A stretch of 64,000 nt of DNA, taken from the NCBI RefSeq assembly GCF_004801315.1, contig NZ_SSNW01000006.1, positions 1 to 64,000 of the forward strand, given 5' to 3'. The stretch is from Deinococcus sp. Arct2-2. Lineage in GTDB: Bacteria > Deinococcota > Deinococci > Deinococcales > Deinococcaceae. Below the pieces are notes generated by a model. That model had not been told where the DNA came from and did not search any database. It worked only from the letters and a program-made list of their open reading frames with translations. The position numbers and the translations under genes were made by a program. Positions within the stretch are counted from its first letter, which is position 1. Each line of letters opens with the position of its first letter. This document shows, piece after piece, positions 49,285 to 58,528 of this stretch.

Positions 49285-50028
49285 ATGCTCACTCTAGATC
49301 AGGCCCGCGCCGCCCTCGCTTCTGCTCGCCGGGTGGCCGTCCTGACCGGAGCGGGCGTGAGTGCCGAGAGCGGTATTCCCACCTTCCGCGACGCCCAAAC
49401 CGGACATTGGGCGCGGTTCCGGCCCGAAGACTTGGCTAGTCCAGAAGCCTACTTCCGCGACCCGGAATTGGTGTGGCAGTGGTACGCGGGCCGCTACGCC
49501 GATGTGACCAACGCCCGGCCCAACGCCGCACATACCCTGCTGGCACAGCTCGAACGTGAAAAGGGTGCAGGTTTTTTCCTCGCCACCCAGAATGTAGATG
49601 GCCTACACGCCCGCGCAGGCAGCGGCACAGGCGGCGGGCAGATGGTGGAACTACACGGCAGCCTTGCCAGCGCCCGCGATGAGGTCACGGGCGAAGTGTT
49701 CGCGTTGCCCGCCCCCGCCGATCTGGTCACGCCGCCCCTCTCGCCTGCCGGAAACCGCATGCGTCCCCACATCGTCTGGTTTGGTGAATATCTGGCTCCA
49801 GCCGACTTGGAAGCTGCCCAAGTCGCGTTTTATGAAGCAGAAGTGGCGCTGATTTTGGGAACGAGTGGCCTTGTGCATCCGGCGGCAGGGCTGGCCCGCC
49901 ATACCCAGAAAGGTGGCGGCGTGGTCATCGAAATCAATACGGCAGACACGGAGTTGACCTCTCAGATGGATTTCAGCCTGCGCGATCTGGCCTCCAGTGG
50001 GCTGGGGCGGCTGATGGGGGTGGGGTAG
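49285..50028 (+). CDS. SIR2-family protein lacking the zinc cysteines
   Basis: A 247-residue sirtuin. The NAD+ motifs VLTGAGVSAESGIPTFRDAQ and TQNVDGLHARAG and the catalytic His in ELHGS are intact, and VWFGE follows. The four zinc cysteines normally found between ELHG and VWFGE are missing, and in fact the protein has no cysteine at all. It may still be a deacylase or another NAD+-dependent enzyme. AATAAT ends seven bases before the ATG. It follows kptA directly. Confidence 0.88.
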   Translation: MLTLDQARAALASARRVAVLTGAGVSAESGIPTFRDAQTGHWARFRPEDLASPEAYFRDPELVWQWYAGRYADVTNARPNAAHTLLAQLEREKGAGFFLATQNVDGLHARAGSGTGGGQMVELHGSLASARDEVTGEVFALPAPADLVTPPLSPAGNRMRPHIVWFGEYLAPADLEAAQVAFYEAEVALILGTSGLVHPAAGLARHTQKGGGVVIEINTADTELTSQMDFSLRDLASSGLGRLMGVG

Positions 50029-50043
50029 GGATTGAGGTGGAAG

Positions 50044-50150
50044 GTGAACCCCCCAGTCTGCTTCGCAGCCAGCCCCCCTTAAGGGGAGCGCAACAGCATT
50101 TGTCCTCCCCTCTAAGGGGGGGCGTTGCGCTAGCAACGGGGGGTTCACCC
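50044..50150. repeat. Dispersed palindromic repeat, family A (copy 1)
   Basis: A 107-bp unit with ends GTGAACCCCCC and GGGGGGTTCAC. Inside are CAGTCTGCTTCGCAGCCAG, CCCCTTAAGGGGAGCGCAAC, CTCCCCTCTAAGGGGGGG and GTTGCGCTAGCAACG, several of them hairpins. Close relatives are at 60215 and 63466. Confidence 0.8.
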
Positions 50151-50314
50151 ACAATTTCACCCTGCGAGAGCAACAGTGAGGCTATCTTTCTGACTCGCCC
50201 CAACCGGGACACACATCACACCCAAGCACCCCTCGTTCTGTTAAGCTGCCCTGTTTCGCGGCGGCCCGGTACGGCACTGCCGGAAGGGATTGATCTAGTC
50301 CGAAGGGAGAACAG

Positions 50315-51865
<1,551 letters not shown>

Positions 51866-51896
51866 AGTCTCTGAGTGCTGAACCGAAAGCAAACGG

Positions 51897-51934
51897 AGTG
51901 GGCGGCAGGAAGTTCAGTCTTCTTGTCGCCCACT
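51897..51934 (+). terminator. 16-bp hairpin after the DUF512 gene
   Basis: AGTGGGCGGCAGGAAG (51897-51912) pairs with CTTCTTGTCGCCCACT (51919-51934) with two G-U pairs, loop TTCAGT. No T run follows. Confidence 0.6.
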
Positions 51935-52001
51935 TGCTTGTCGTACAGCAATTTACTGACTACCCTTCAAGTTTCCTCCCAATAAGTGTAAGATTATTCT
52001 C

Positions 52002-52388
52002 ATGTTCAGTGGATTCCAGAAATTCTTGATGCGCGGCAACTTGGTTGACCTCGCCGTCGGTGTGATTATCGGCGCAGCCTTTGCTGGTGTCGTCACCGCC
52101 TTTACGCAAGGTGTGGTCATGCCCATTCTCGGCATCTTCGGCGGCGTGCCTAACTTTGATGCGCTGACCTTCAGTATCAACGGCAGCATCTTCAAGTACG
52201 GCACCTTCCTGACGGCCTTGTTGACCTTCATCATTACGGCGGCGGTGGTGTATTTCTTTGTCATTACGCCGTTTACCCGGATGTTGGAACGGGCCAAGCG
52301 TGAAGAAACGCCTGCTGTGGCCGAACCCACCAATGAAGAAAAACTATTGGCCGAAATCCGTGACGCGCTTAGGAATCGCCCGCTCTAG
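52002..52388 (+). CDS. mscL: Large-conductance mechanosensitive channel MscL
   Basis: MscL (128 aa), a tension-gated emergency release channel. The N-terminal helix and TM1 read FQKFLMRGNLVDLAVGVIIG, followed by GVVTAFTQGVVMPILG. TM2 reads GTFLTALLTFIITAAVVYFF and the C-terminal bundle EEKLLAEIRDALRNR. TAAGAT ends seven bases before the ATG. Confidence 0.96.
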   Translation: MFSGFQKFLMRGNLVDLAVGVIIGAAFAGVVTAFTQGVVMPILGIFGGVPNFDALTFSINGSIFKYGTFLTALLTFIITAAVVYFFVITPFTRMLERAKREETPAVAEPTNEEKLLAEIRDALRNRPL

Positions 52389-52399
52389 GTTCCGTTTTT

Positions 52400-52433
52400 G
52401 CCGCGCCGCCCCTGTTGTCGTGGGCGGCGCGGC
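52400..52433 (+). terminator. Perfect 12-bp hairpin after mscL
   Basis: GCCGCGCCGCCC (52400-52411) and GGGCGGCGCGGC (52422-52433) are exact complements around a 10-base loop. No T run follows on this strand. The next gene's -10 (TATTGT) starts three bases later. Confidence 0.6.
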
Positions 52434-52447
52434 TCTATTGTGTGCCC

Positions 52448-52933
52448 ATGACTGCGCCTACTTCTGCACCCACCGCCGCTCCGTCCCGCGCCGCTCTGTT
52501 GGCCCGCGCCCTGCACGGCCACCGCGCCGCCCTGATGGACTTGTACGCTGAACTGCCCGACGATCAGGCCCAGTTTGCGGCGTGGGAAGGCGGCATGAGC
52601 TTTGTGGCGTTGGCCGACCACTTGTCGGGCAGTAGCGAGCGCATGTTGGCGATGTTGCAGGGTGAGGCTCCCGGCGCGTTGCCTGCTCCCAGCGCCGATC
52701 TGCCCGCCGCCCGTGCCCGCCTTCAGCACACCACCGACGCCGCCCTGAGCGCTATTGGTGCCCTCAGCAACGAAGATTTGGGCCGCCGCGTGACCGCATT
52801 CGGGGGCCGCGAAATGCCGATTGCCGTCCTCGTAGACATGCTGATCACGCACGAAGCACACCACAAAGGTCAGGTGTGGATGATGGCCCGCATGATCGGC
52901 ATCAAGCCGCCAATGTTCGTCAAGTTGGGCTGA
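52448..52933 (+). CDS. DinB-family protein
   Basis: A 161-residue DinB/YfiT-like four-helix protein with DHLSGSSERMLAML and ITHEAHHKGQVWMMARMIG, which hold the metal-binding His. The exact reaction is unknown; the family includes thiol transferases. The frame opens 11 codons earlier, but TATTGT (52436-52441) ends six bases before ATG 52448. Confidence 0.86.
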   Translation: MTAPTSAPTAAPSRAALLARALHGHRAALMDLYAELPDDQAQFAAWEGGMSFVALADHLSGSSERMLAMLQGEAPGALPAPSADLPAARARLQHTTDAALSAIGALSNEDLGRRVTAFGGREMPIAVLVDMLITHEAHHKGQVWMMARMIGIKPPMFVKLG

Positions 52934-52947
52934 GTTCAGCGGCTAGC

Positions 52948-52977
52948 AGGGGTCAGCCTGAGCTTAGGTTGGCCCCT
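52948..52977. terminator. 12-bp hairpin between convergent genes
   Basis: AGGGGTCAGCCT (52948-52959) pairs with AGGTTGGCCCCT (52966-52977) with two G-U pairs, loop GAGCTT. It lies between the DinB and PlsC-like genes. No T run is present. Confidence 0.55.
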
Positions 52978-52993
52978 TGTACTGTCCGTCTGG

Positions 52994-53605
52994 CTAAGCC
53001 TTACCCGCGTCTTTAGGCCGGGGAACAATCGGCGTCTCGAAGGCAGGCACGCGGCCCCGCACATCCTTGAGCATCTCGCGGATTGCAGCAAAATCGGCGT
53101 CTATATCGCCTGTGGGTGTCACGTAACCGATGATACCGACGCGTTTGTGCTGCCAGTCCAGCGCAATGACACCCAGCGGCACACCCGCTTCCAGCGCCAT
53201 GTAATAAAACCCGGTTTTCCAGTACTGGCCGCGTTTGCGTGTGCCTTCGGGGGCCACCACCAATACGATTTCTTTTTGGCTGTGAATCAGGGCCACCACG
53301 GCATCCACAAAATTGCCGCCCGCCCGCTGACGGTTGACCGGGAGGCCGCCCACCGCCCGCATAAACAGCCCCAGCGGAAACTGGAATAGTTCTTTTTTGC
53401 CCACCCAATGCACCGGAATCCGGGTTCCCCAACGCCACAGCAGGGCAGGAAAAAAATCAAGGTTGCTGGTGTGAGGAGCGGCAGCAGCCACAAATTTTGG
53501 CCCCGGTGGAGGCGCGATCAGGGATTCCCAGCCCGCCGCACGCAGCGCAAACGAGGTCAGACGCGACCAGACGGTAGGCCGCTGATTCAACCAAAGAACA
53601 GACAC
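52994..53605 (-). CDS. PlsC-like glycerolipid acyltransferase
   Basis: A 203-residue acyltransferase of the PlsC/LPLAT superfamily. The catalytic HX4D motif is HTSNLD at residues 45-50, and VAPEGTRKRGQYWKTGFYYM corresponds to the glycerol-phosphate binding EGTR. The acceptor is unknown. It starts with GTG and has TATACT ending seven bases before it, a leaderless arrangement. Confidence 0.87.
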   Translation of the reverse strand: MSVLWLNQRPTVWSRLTSFALRAAGWESLIAPPPGPKFVAAAAPHTSNLDFFPALLWRWGTRIPVHWVGKKELFQFPLGLFMRAVGGLPVNRQRAGGNFVDAVVALIHSQKEIVLVVAPEGTRKRGQYWKTGFYYMALEAGVPLGVIALDWQHKRVGIIGYVTPTGDIDADFAAIREMLKDVRGRVPAFETPIVPRPKDAGKA

Positions 53606-53751
53606 GCTGTGCAGTATAGGCGGGGGGCTATTGACCGCAGACCTACCTAGACGCAGTTCATTTATTGCGGCGCTGAGAGTTGATTACTCGGGCAAACCAG
53701 AGATCAAGCGGCCAGCACACCTTTTCTACTGCTTACCGCCCACTACCTGAC

Positions 53752-54450
53752 TCAATGCGCTTGCTCGGCCACCAACGCCCGCCATTCGCGGAAGGTCACG
53801 GGAAACAGCGGCTCGGCCAACTCTGCTAAGGCGCGTGCATAGAGCCGCATTTCATACTGTGCGCCCTCGTGGTCGCGCAGGCCGATAAAGTGCAGCAAAC
53901 TCCGCACATTGAAGGTGTAATACGACTCCGTATACAAGCTTTGCGGCAACACGCCCCGTGCCTGCTCCCGCGTCACGCCGAGGCCCAGAAGCGTCTGGTA
54001 CGCGCCGTAAGCTGCCTTCCACGCTTCCTCCCACACCCGCGCCGCCTCTGTCTGATCAAGCGTGCCGTCGTCTTCTACGCTGGCTTGGCGGTTGCTGGGA
54101 GCCTGCCGCCGGAAGCTAGGGGGCTGAAAATTACGCTCCTGCTGCTCCACATAACGGCCCGACGTTTCGTTTTTGGAGACTCCGGCCCGGTGACGAACCC
54201 ATTGCCGATCTACAAAAATCGGGCAAATCACTTTAAAAGTAATCATGTTGTGTTCAAAAGGCGAGCCGTGCTGATGCCGCAGCAGGTAGCGAATCAGCTT
54301 TTCGTCGCGGGCATTCAGGGGCGCGTCGCTGTCGCCGCCGAACGAAACGCGTGCGGCGTTGGCAATCATTTTGTCGTCGCCCGCGTGCTGAATCAGGGTT
54401 ACGCTGCCCAATTGGTCGCCGAGGGGGTAAAGGGTACGGGCGTCTGTCAT
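53752..54450 (-). CDS. thyX: FAD-dependent thymidylate synthase
   Basis: ThyX (232 aa) makes dTMP from dUMP with FAD and methylene-THF. The signature RHRAGVSKNETSGRY is complete, preceded by SPFEHNMITFKVICPIFVDR. ATG 54450 is chosen; the frame opens 20 codons earlier. TACAGT ends nine bases upstream, longer than usual here, so the start is less certain. Confidence 0.93.
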   Translation of the reverse strand: MTDARTLYPLGDQLGSVTLIQHAGDDKMIANAARVSFGGDSDAPLNARDEKLIRYLLRHQHGSPFEHNMITFKVICPIFVDRQWVRHRAGVSKNETSGRYVEQQERNFQPPSFRRQAPSNRQASVEDDGTLDQTEAARVWEEAWKAAYGAYQTLLGLGVTREQARGVLPQSLYTESYYTFNVRSLLHFIGLRDHEGAQYEMRLYARALAELAEPLFPVTFREWRALVAEQAH

Positions 54451-54603
54451 CTCGGCGTTACTGTAGCGCCCGCACGCCGGATAAGGTTCCGGGTTCCTCA
54501 CACAGCACAAAAACCCGCCTGCCCCGGAGGAGGAGAGGGCAGGCGGGGCAATTAGGGTGCGGGCGGAGGCTTGGCCCGCCGTGGAAGGTCTAAAGGGGGT
54601 ACT

Positions 54604-54720
54604 TCAGCGTTTGGGACGGTTGGAAACACGCACCGGCACAGGCACCTGCTTGGGACGCTCTTGTTGCGAGGCGATCAGCAGTGAAGTGGTGATAACCAAG
54701 GCGGCCAGCAGCAGTTCCAT
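54604..54720 (-). CDS. Small single-pass membrane protein candidate (38 aa)
   Basis: A 38-codon frame encodes MELLLAALVITTSLLIAS, one hydrophobic helix, then a charged Arg/Lys/Pro tail (QQERPKQVPVPVRVSNRPKR). CACACT (54727-54732 complement) ends exactly six bases before the ATG, as in kptA. Two TTGTCA copies 11 bases apart lie further upstream. No homologue is known to me, so this is a prediction. The 65-codon open frame from 54801 has no such signal. Confidence 0.5.
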   Translation of the reverse strand: MELLLAALVITTSLLIASQQERPKQVPVPVRVSNRPKR

Positions 54721-54801
54721 GCCTGCAGTGTGCGCCGCCGCCTCTGACAAGACCGTGACAAGGCATGCGGGTGGGCATGGGTAAATGACACTATTTGGCA
54801 T

Positions 54802-55287
54802 TCATGTGGAGGGCGCGTTCAGTTCCTCCAACTCTAATCCCACCGCTTCCAATGCCGCCTTAAACTGCGCCGCCGTCACCGGAATCACGCTGAGGCGCGT
54901 GCCCTTTTGGGTCAGGGGCGAGTCGGCCCATTCCGGTAGCCCTCGCAGGGCGTCCAGCGTCAGCAGGCTTGGGAAAGCCGCGACGGGCGACACGTCTACC
55001 ATGCTCCAGCGCGGATTGTCGGGCAAGCTTTTGGGGTCGCAGTACGCACTTTCTGGGTCGAATTGCAGGTCGTCGGTGTAAGCCGCCCGCACCACCCGCG
55101 CCACGCCTGCCACGCCGTTTGGCTTGGCGTTGGAGTGGTAGAACAGACATAGGTCGCCTGCCCCCATTTGGCGCAAATAGTTGCGGGCCAAATAATTCCG
55201 GACGCCGTTCCAAGGCTCTTTGCCCACCCGCACCAAATCGGGGTAGCCGAACACGTCGGGTTCAGATTTTAGAAGCCAGTAGAGCAT
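54802..55287 (-). CDS. EVE-domain protein
   Basis: A 161-residue EVE domain (PUA-like superfamily, often binding modified bases). The family pattern YWLLKSEPDVFGYPDLV and GVRNYLARNYLRQMGAGDLC, then FYHSNAKPNGVAGVARVVR, is clear. Such proteins occur alone or fused to restriction or RNA-modifying domains. TACCCT ends seven bases before the ATG. Confidence 0.9.
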   Translation of the reverse strand: MLYWLLKSEPDVFGYPDLVRVGKEPWNGVRNYLARNYLRQMGAGDLCLFYHSNAKPNGVAGVARVVRAAYTDDLQFDPESAYCDPKSLPDNPRWSMVDVSPVAAFPSLLTLDALRGLPEWADSPLTQKGTRLSVIPVTAAQFKAALEAVGLELEELNAPST

Positions 55288-55292
55288 AGGGG

Positions 55293-56405
55293 TCAGGGTA
55301 GCGTTTGGGCGCGGGGTGGTTCGGGAACGATGGGCGGGAGCGGTGGGAGAGGGTGCGTGTCACCTTTGAGTTGAACCACACCAGCGCCGTAGCTGTAGCC
55401 GCCGTCCGTTTGGGTTGGAATGCGGCTGAGAGGGAGAACGGCTACGAAACTTCCTCTAGCCTGTTTGCTGTATCCGTTGTTGTACCCGTCCATAGGCATT
55501 CCAACAGTGTTGGGGTCAGCGAGTGGATCAATCACAAGGCGGCGGAGTACCGTCCATTGATTGAGAGCCAAGGTGTACTGGCCTGAAGCCGAAGTCAGGA
55601 GAACTCCCTCGCCTTCGGGTGGAACCACACCCGGAAACTCCCCGCCTCGTTGCCGGAGGAGGACGCTGGGATTGTTACAATCTTCAACGATAGATGCTGA
55701 GCCATTCATAGAATTAGCCCCGCTATCCCAGAATTGAGATGAGACTGTCTGAGCCGTCACGTACAAGCGGGCGCGAGGTTCGCTCTTACAGGTCATGCGT
55801 TGCACCGCCATCAACCACCGTTCCTGATAACGGTAACTGCCTGGAATACGGCCCCGGAAGTTCTGCTCTTGCAAGTCCTTGATGTCGTTTACACTTATAA
55901 ACAACGCTTCGCTACCAACTTTGTCGTCCCTGCTAGCAACATTGGCATACACCACCGCTTGCGTTCCATGCGGATAAGTCACGGTGGCCGCCTGATACTG
56001 GCCGCGTGGGGCGTCTGGAGTGGCAAACAGGCGGGCAATGTCGGCGGGCGTGGCGGCCTCAAAAGCGATGCCTTCTTTGGGCGGCATCCACTCCCTATAC
56101 GCCCACCACCCGCCGCCGCCTGCCAATAACACGGCCAGTGCCAGCCAACCCGCTTTGTGCGTCAGCGCGTGCCCCAGCAAACTGCGGTTCACGGGCTGTG
56201 GGTCGCCCATGCCTTTTACAGCCAAAAACTCGGCTTCCTCGCGGCTAAAGCCCTGCGCTTCGTGTTCGGCGGTGCGCTCCAGCAAATGCGCCCGCAGTTC
56301 GGCGGCGGCGTCCAGGCGCTCGGCTTTGGGCAAGCCCAAGGTGGCGCGGTGAATGTAGGCGTCTATGCTCAGCAGGCGGCGGCTTCGGCCCAGGCGGCGG
56401 GTCAT
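55293..56405 (-). CDS. Permease-prefix-type membrane protein in PadR operon
   Basis: A 370-residue protein. Residues 1-65 (SIDAYIHRATLGLPKAERLD and LLERTAEHEAQGFSREEAEF) resemble permease prefix domain 1, a short regulatory part often paired with PadR. One membrane segment follows (AGWLALAVLLAGGGGWWAY), then an unassigned extracytoplasmic domain rich in Ser, Gly and Pro. The start overlaps the PadR gene by four bases (ATGA), so PadR probably regulates it. Confidence 0.75.
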   Translation of the reverse strand: MTRRLGRSRRLLSIDAYIHRATLGLPKAERLDAAAELRAHLLERTAEHEAQGFSREEAEFLAVKGMGDPQPVNRSLLGHALTHKAGWLALAVLLAGGGGWWAYREWMPPKEGIAFEAATPADIARLFATPDAPRGQYQAATVTYPHGTQAVVYANVASRDDKVGSEALFISVNDIKDLQEQNFRGRIPGSYRYQERWLMAVQRMTCKSEPRARLYVTAQTVSSQFWDSGANSMNGSASIVEDCNNPSVLLRQRGGEFPGVVPPEGEGVLLTSASGQYTLALNQWTVLRRLVIDPLADPNTVGMPMDGYNNGYSKQARGSFVAVLPLSRIPTQTDGGYSYGAGVVQLKGDTHPLPPLPPIVPEPPRAQTLP

Positions 56406-56740
56406 GCCGGTTGCCGGAGCCTACGCAACAAAAGGGCGTCCAGTGCGCCGCGCAGCGTTTGCCATTCGGCCCGCTTGCTGCTCAGGGCCGCCGCGCCCTC
56501 ATCGGTCAGGCGGTAGACCTTGCGGGGTGCGCCGCCCTTGTCGCTGGGTTGCCAGTCGCTTTCCACCCAGCCCGCCTTGACCAGACGGTGCAGCGCCGGG
56601 TACAGGCTGCCCTCGCGTAGGTCGAACAGGCCGCCGCTGCGCTCGTTCACGTACTTCAGAATGTCCAGCCCGTAGCGCGGTTGCTCGCTCAGGGCGGCCA
56701 GTAAAGCCAAGTCAAGCGTGCCGGATTTCAGCGGATTCAT
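56402..56740 (-). CDS. PadR-family transcriptional regulator
   Basis: A 112-residue winged-helix regulator. It begins NPLKSGTLDLALLAALSEQP and has RYGLDILKYVNERSGGLFDL and LREGSLYPALHRLVKAGWVE, the PadR signature. GGGGAG stands about nine bases before the ATG. It heads a two-gene operon with the membrane protein, and its promoter lies 120 bases upstream. Confidence 0.9.
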   Translation of the reverse strand: MNPLKSGTLDLALLAALSEQPRYGLDILKYVNERSGGLFDLREGSLYPALHRLVKAGWVESDWQPSDKGGAPRKVYRLTDEGAAALSSKRAEWQTLRGALDALLLRRLRQPA

Positions 56741-56800
56741 CAGCGGTTCTCCCCTCTAAACAGTTTTGTTGAAAATGACGCTCAAGCTGCGTTCGGCACG

Positions 56801-56836
56801 CCCTTCCCACTCACTACTGACCACTCGCCACTGACG
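56801..56836 (+). repeat. Short GTGAGTGG repeat (family D) in the padR leader
   Basis: CTTCCCACTCACTACTGACC then ACTCGCCACTGACGG, the inverse of the family D motif. It lies between the padR promoter and the padR start, inside the predicted 5' leader. Confidence 0.6.
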
Positions 56837-56860
56837 GATTTCCTCAGATACTTGCTTACT

Positions 56861-56889
56861 AAGGTAGTCGCCCTCAGCTATCTTGTCAA
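56861..56889 (-). promoter_or_regulatory. Promoter of the padR operon
   Basis: On the minus strand TTGACA (56884-56889), a 17-base spacer and TACCTT (56861-56866). The sequence around the -10 contains TACTTGCTTACTAAGG-type direct repeats that could bind PadR. Confidence 0.7.
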
Positions 56890-56965
56890 GCAAGGTAATG
56901 AAGGGCTGAATTGCCCGGTGCCTTCTCCCACTTTATTTTTTACTGTGCCGCCCTAGAATCAGCCT

Positions 56966-58033
56966 GTGCGATTCTCGCCGTGGTTACCTGTCCTCCTGAT
57001 TCTTGCGCTCGGTGCCTATTTGTTGCCAGAGCAGACCAGCGAGCCTGTGCTGTCTGTGCCGCCTGCCCAGACCAGTGCGCTGCCCAACCAGTTGCCCGAA
57101 ACCACCCGCGCCCTATTCGAGAAGCTGCGCCCCGCCACCGTGCGCGTAGAAAGCGTGAACAGTGCCCGCAACACGGCGGGCCTCGGCACCGGCTTTTTTA
57201 TCAGCGACACGGGGCAAGTCCTGACCGCCTACCACGTGGTTGCAGAAGGCCAACTCTTCCAGATCAGTACTTTGTCGGGCCGCTCTTACTCGGCGCGGGT
57301 CACGGCCTTCGATGCCGATGCCGATGTGGCCTTGTTGCAGGTGCAGGGCAAAGGGCCATTTCCGGCCTACAACCTCGCCACCCGTCCGCCGCGTGTGGGC
57401 GAAACGGTGCTGGCGATTGGCAACAGCGGCGGAGACTTTTTGCAACCGCGCCGGGGCCGCCTGCTGCGCCTTAATGCCGATGCAGGCCGCGCCGATTTTC
57501 CGCAGGGCACACTGGAAATGACCGCTCCCCTCGCCCCCGGCGACAGCGGCGGCCCAATCATCGACGGCAATGGGCAGGCTATCGGCGTCATCAGCTATAT
57601 CCGCGTAGATACCAGCGGCCAGACGCGCACCAGTTACGCCGTGCCCGTGACCGAGGGCAACGACTTGATTACGGCCCTCAGAACCGGAGTCAAGCGCGAT
57701 ACGCCTGTGGTGGGCCTCGTGTTCGATGACCGTCATAGTGGAATCACCAATCCGCCCGGCGCAGTGGTGGCCCGCGTCGCCAATGGCAGTCCCGCCGCCC
57801 GCGCAGGGTTGCAGGGAGCCACTTTCGATGAGAATGAAAATCTGGCAGGCCTCGGAGACGTGATTCTGACCGTCAACGGCGTGCGTACCCGTGACGCGGG
57901 TGAGGTCATCAACCAGATTCGCCGCGCCGAAATTGGCGACACCATTACGCTGGGGTATCAGCGCGGCGAGCAACGCCGAGAAGCGCAAATTAAGCTGGCA
58001 GCGAGGCGCAGTGTGCCGGATTTGGATCAGTAA
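56966..58033 (+). CDS. HtrA/DegP-type serine protease (S1C) with PDZ
   Basis: A 355-residue membrane-anchored trypsin-like protease. An N-terminal helix (WLPVLLILALGAYLL) is followed by the protease with His90 (LTAYHVV), Asp120 (DADADVALLQV) and Ser194 (GDSGGP). A PDZ domain follows (NPPGAVVARVANGSPAARAG). It probably degrades misfolded proteins outside the membrane. GTG start with TAGAAT ending six bases before it. Confidence 0.93.
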   Translation: MRFSPWLPVLLILALGAYLLPEQTSEPVLSVPPAQTSALPNQLPETTRALFEKLRPATVRVESVNSARNTAGLGTGFFISDTGQVLTAYHVVAEGQLFQISTLSGRSYSARVTAFDADADVALLQVQGKGPFPAYNLATRPPRVGETVLAIGNSGGDFLQPRRGRLLRLNADAGRADFPQGTLEMTAPLAPGDSGGPIIDGNGQAIGVISYIRVDTSGQTRTSYAVPVTEGNDLITALRTGVKRDTPVVGLVFDDRHSGITNPPGAVVARVANGSPAARAGLQGATFDENENLAGLGDVILTVNGVRTRDAGEVINQIRRAEIGDTITLGYQRGEQRREAQIKLAARRSVPDLDQ

Positions 58034-58038
58034 AAACG

Positions 58039-58074
58039 TAAGTAGTGAGTGGTCAGTCGTCAGTGGGAAAAGCA
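58039..58074 (+). repeat. Short GTGAGTGG repeat (family D)
   Basis: AGTAGTGAGTGGTCAGTCG then TCAGTGGGAAAAGC, directly after the protease stop. Confidence 0.6.
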
Positions 58075-58146
58075 TTGGGGACGACGCTCAAGCTTTCGTT
58101 ACGTTCTGCAAATGCCCGTTTCATCCGTCTGGCGCACAATAAACAG

Positions 58147-58347
58147 ATGTCACGCGCCTTTGTCAAGGAAGACAGCGGGGAACGCTGGACGCCCCCGAGT
58201 GCCCCCGCCCAATACCGAATCGTGCTGCCCACCGATCACGGCCCCGAAGTGTTGCGCGAGACCGATGATTTGCTGCTCGCGTTGCAACGGCTTCAAGCGG
58301 GCCTAGAAGTGCGGGATCGTCAGGGGATTCTGATCGCCAGAGGGTAG
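58147..58347 (+). CDS. Small protein of unknown function
   Basis: A 66-residue protein. It is charged and probably soluble: QYRIVLPTDHGPEVLRETDD and LLLALQRLQAGLEVRDRQGI. I do not recognise it. CACAAT ends six bases before ATG 58147, so I take this start although the frame opens 34 codons earlier within a repeat. Confidence 0.62.
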   Translation: MSRAFVKEDSGERWTPPSAPAQYRIVLPTDHGPEVLRETDDLLLALQRLQAGLEVRDRQGILIARG

Positions 58348-58397
58348 GTAGAGTGTGGTGGGAAATGGCTGTGTAGAGTGGGTTCGCTTACCCGGTG

Positions 58398-58455
58398 GCC
58401 CCCTCACCCCTTGCTCCGCAAGGCCCTCTCCCACAAGGGGCGAGGGGAGAAAAAC
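58398..58455 (+). repeat. Dispersed palindromic repeat related to family B
   Basis: CCCCCTCACCCCTTGCTCCG, then CAAGGCCCTCTCCCACAAGG and GGCGAGGGG. Similar to the segment at 30690-30745 inside the 235-bp element. Confidence 0.6.
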
Positions 58456-58485
58456 TGAGTAAGCGCAGTTTTTAGATTCTTCCCC

Positions 58486-58528
58486 CACTCGCTATTGACC
58501 ATTCACGGCTTACCTAATCACCACTCAC
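58486..58528 (+). repeat. Short GTGAGTGG repeat (family D), inverted
   Basis: CCCACTCGCTATTGACCATT, then CACGGCTTACC and ACCACTCACC, between the small protein and the epimerase end. Confidence 0.5.

Noticed and set aside
54604..54801. 65-codon frame for the small membrane protein from GTG/ATG 54801
   Set aside because: The extra 27 residues have no start signal and are not hydrophobic. The leaderless signal marks the shorter start.
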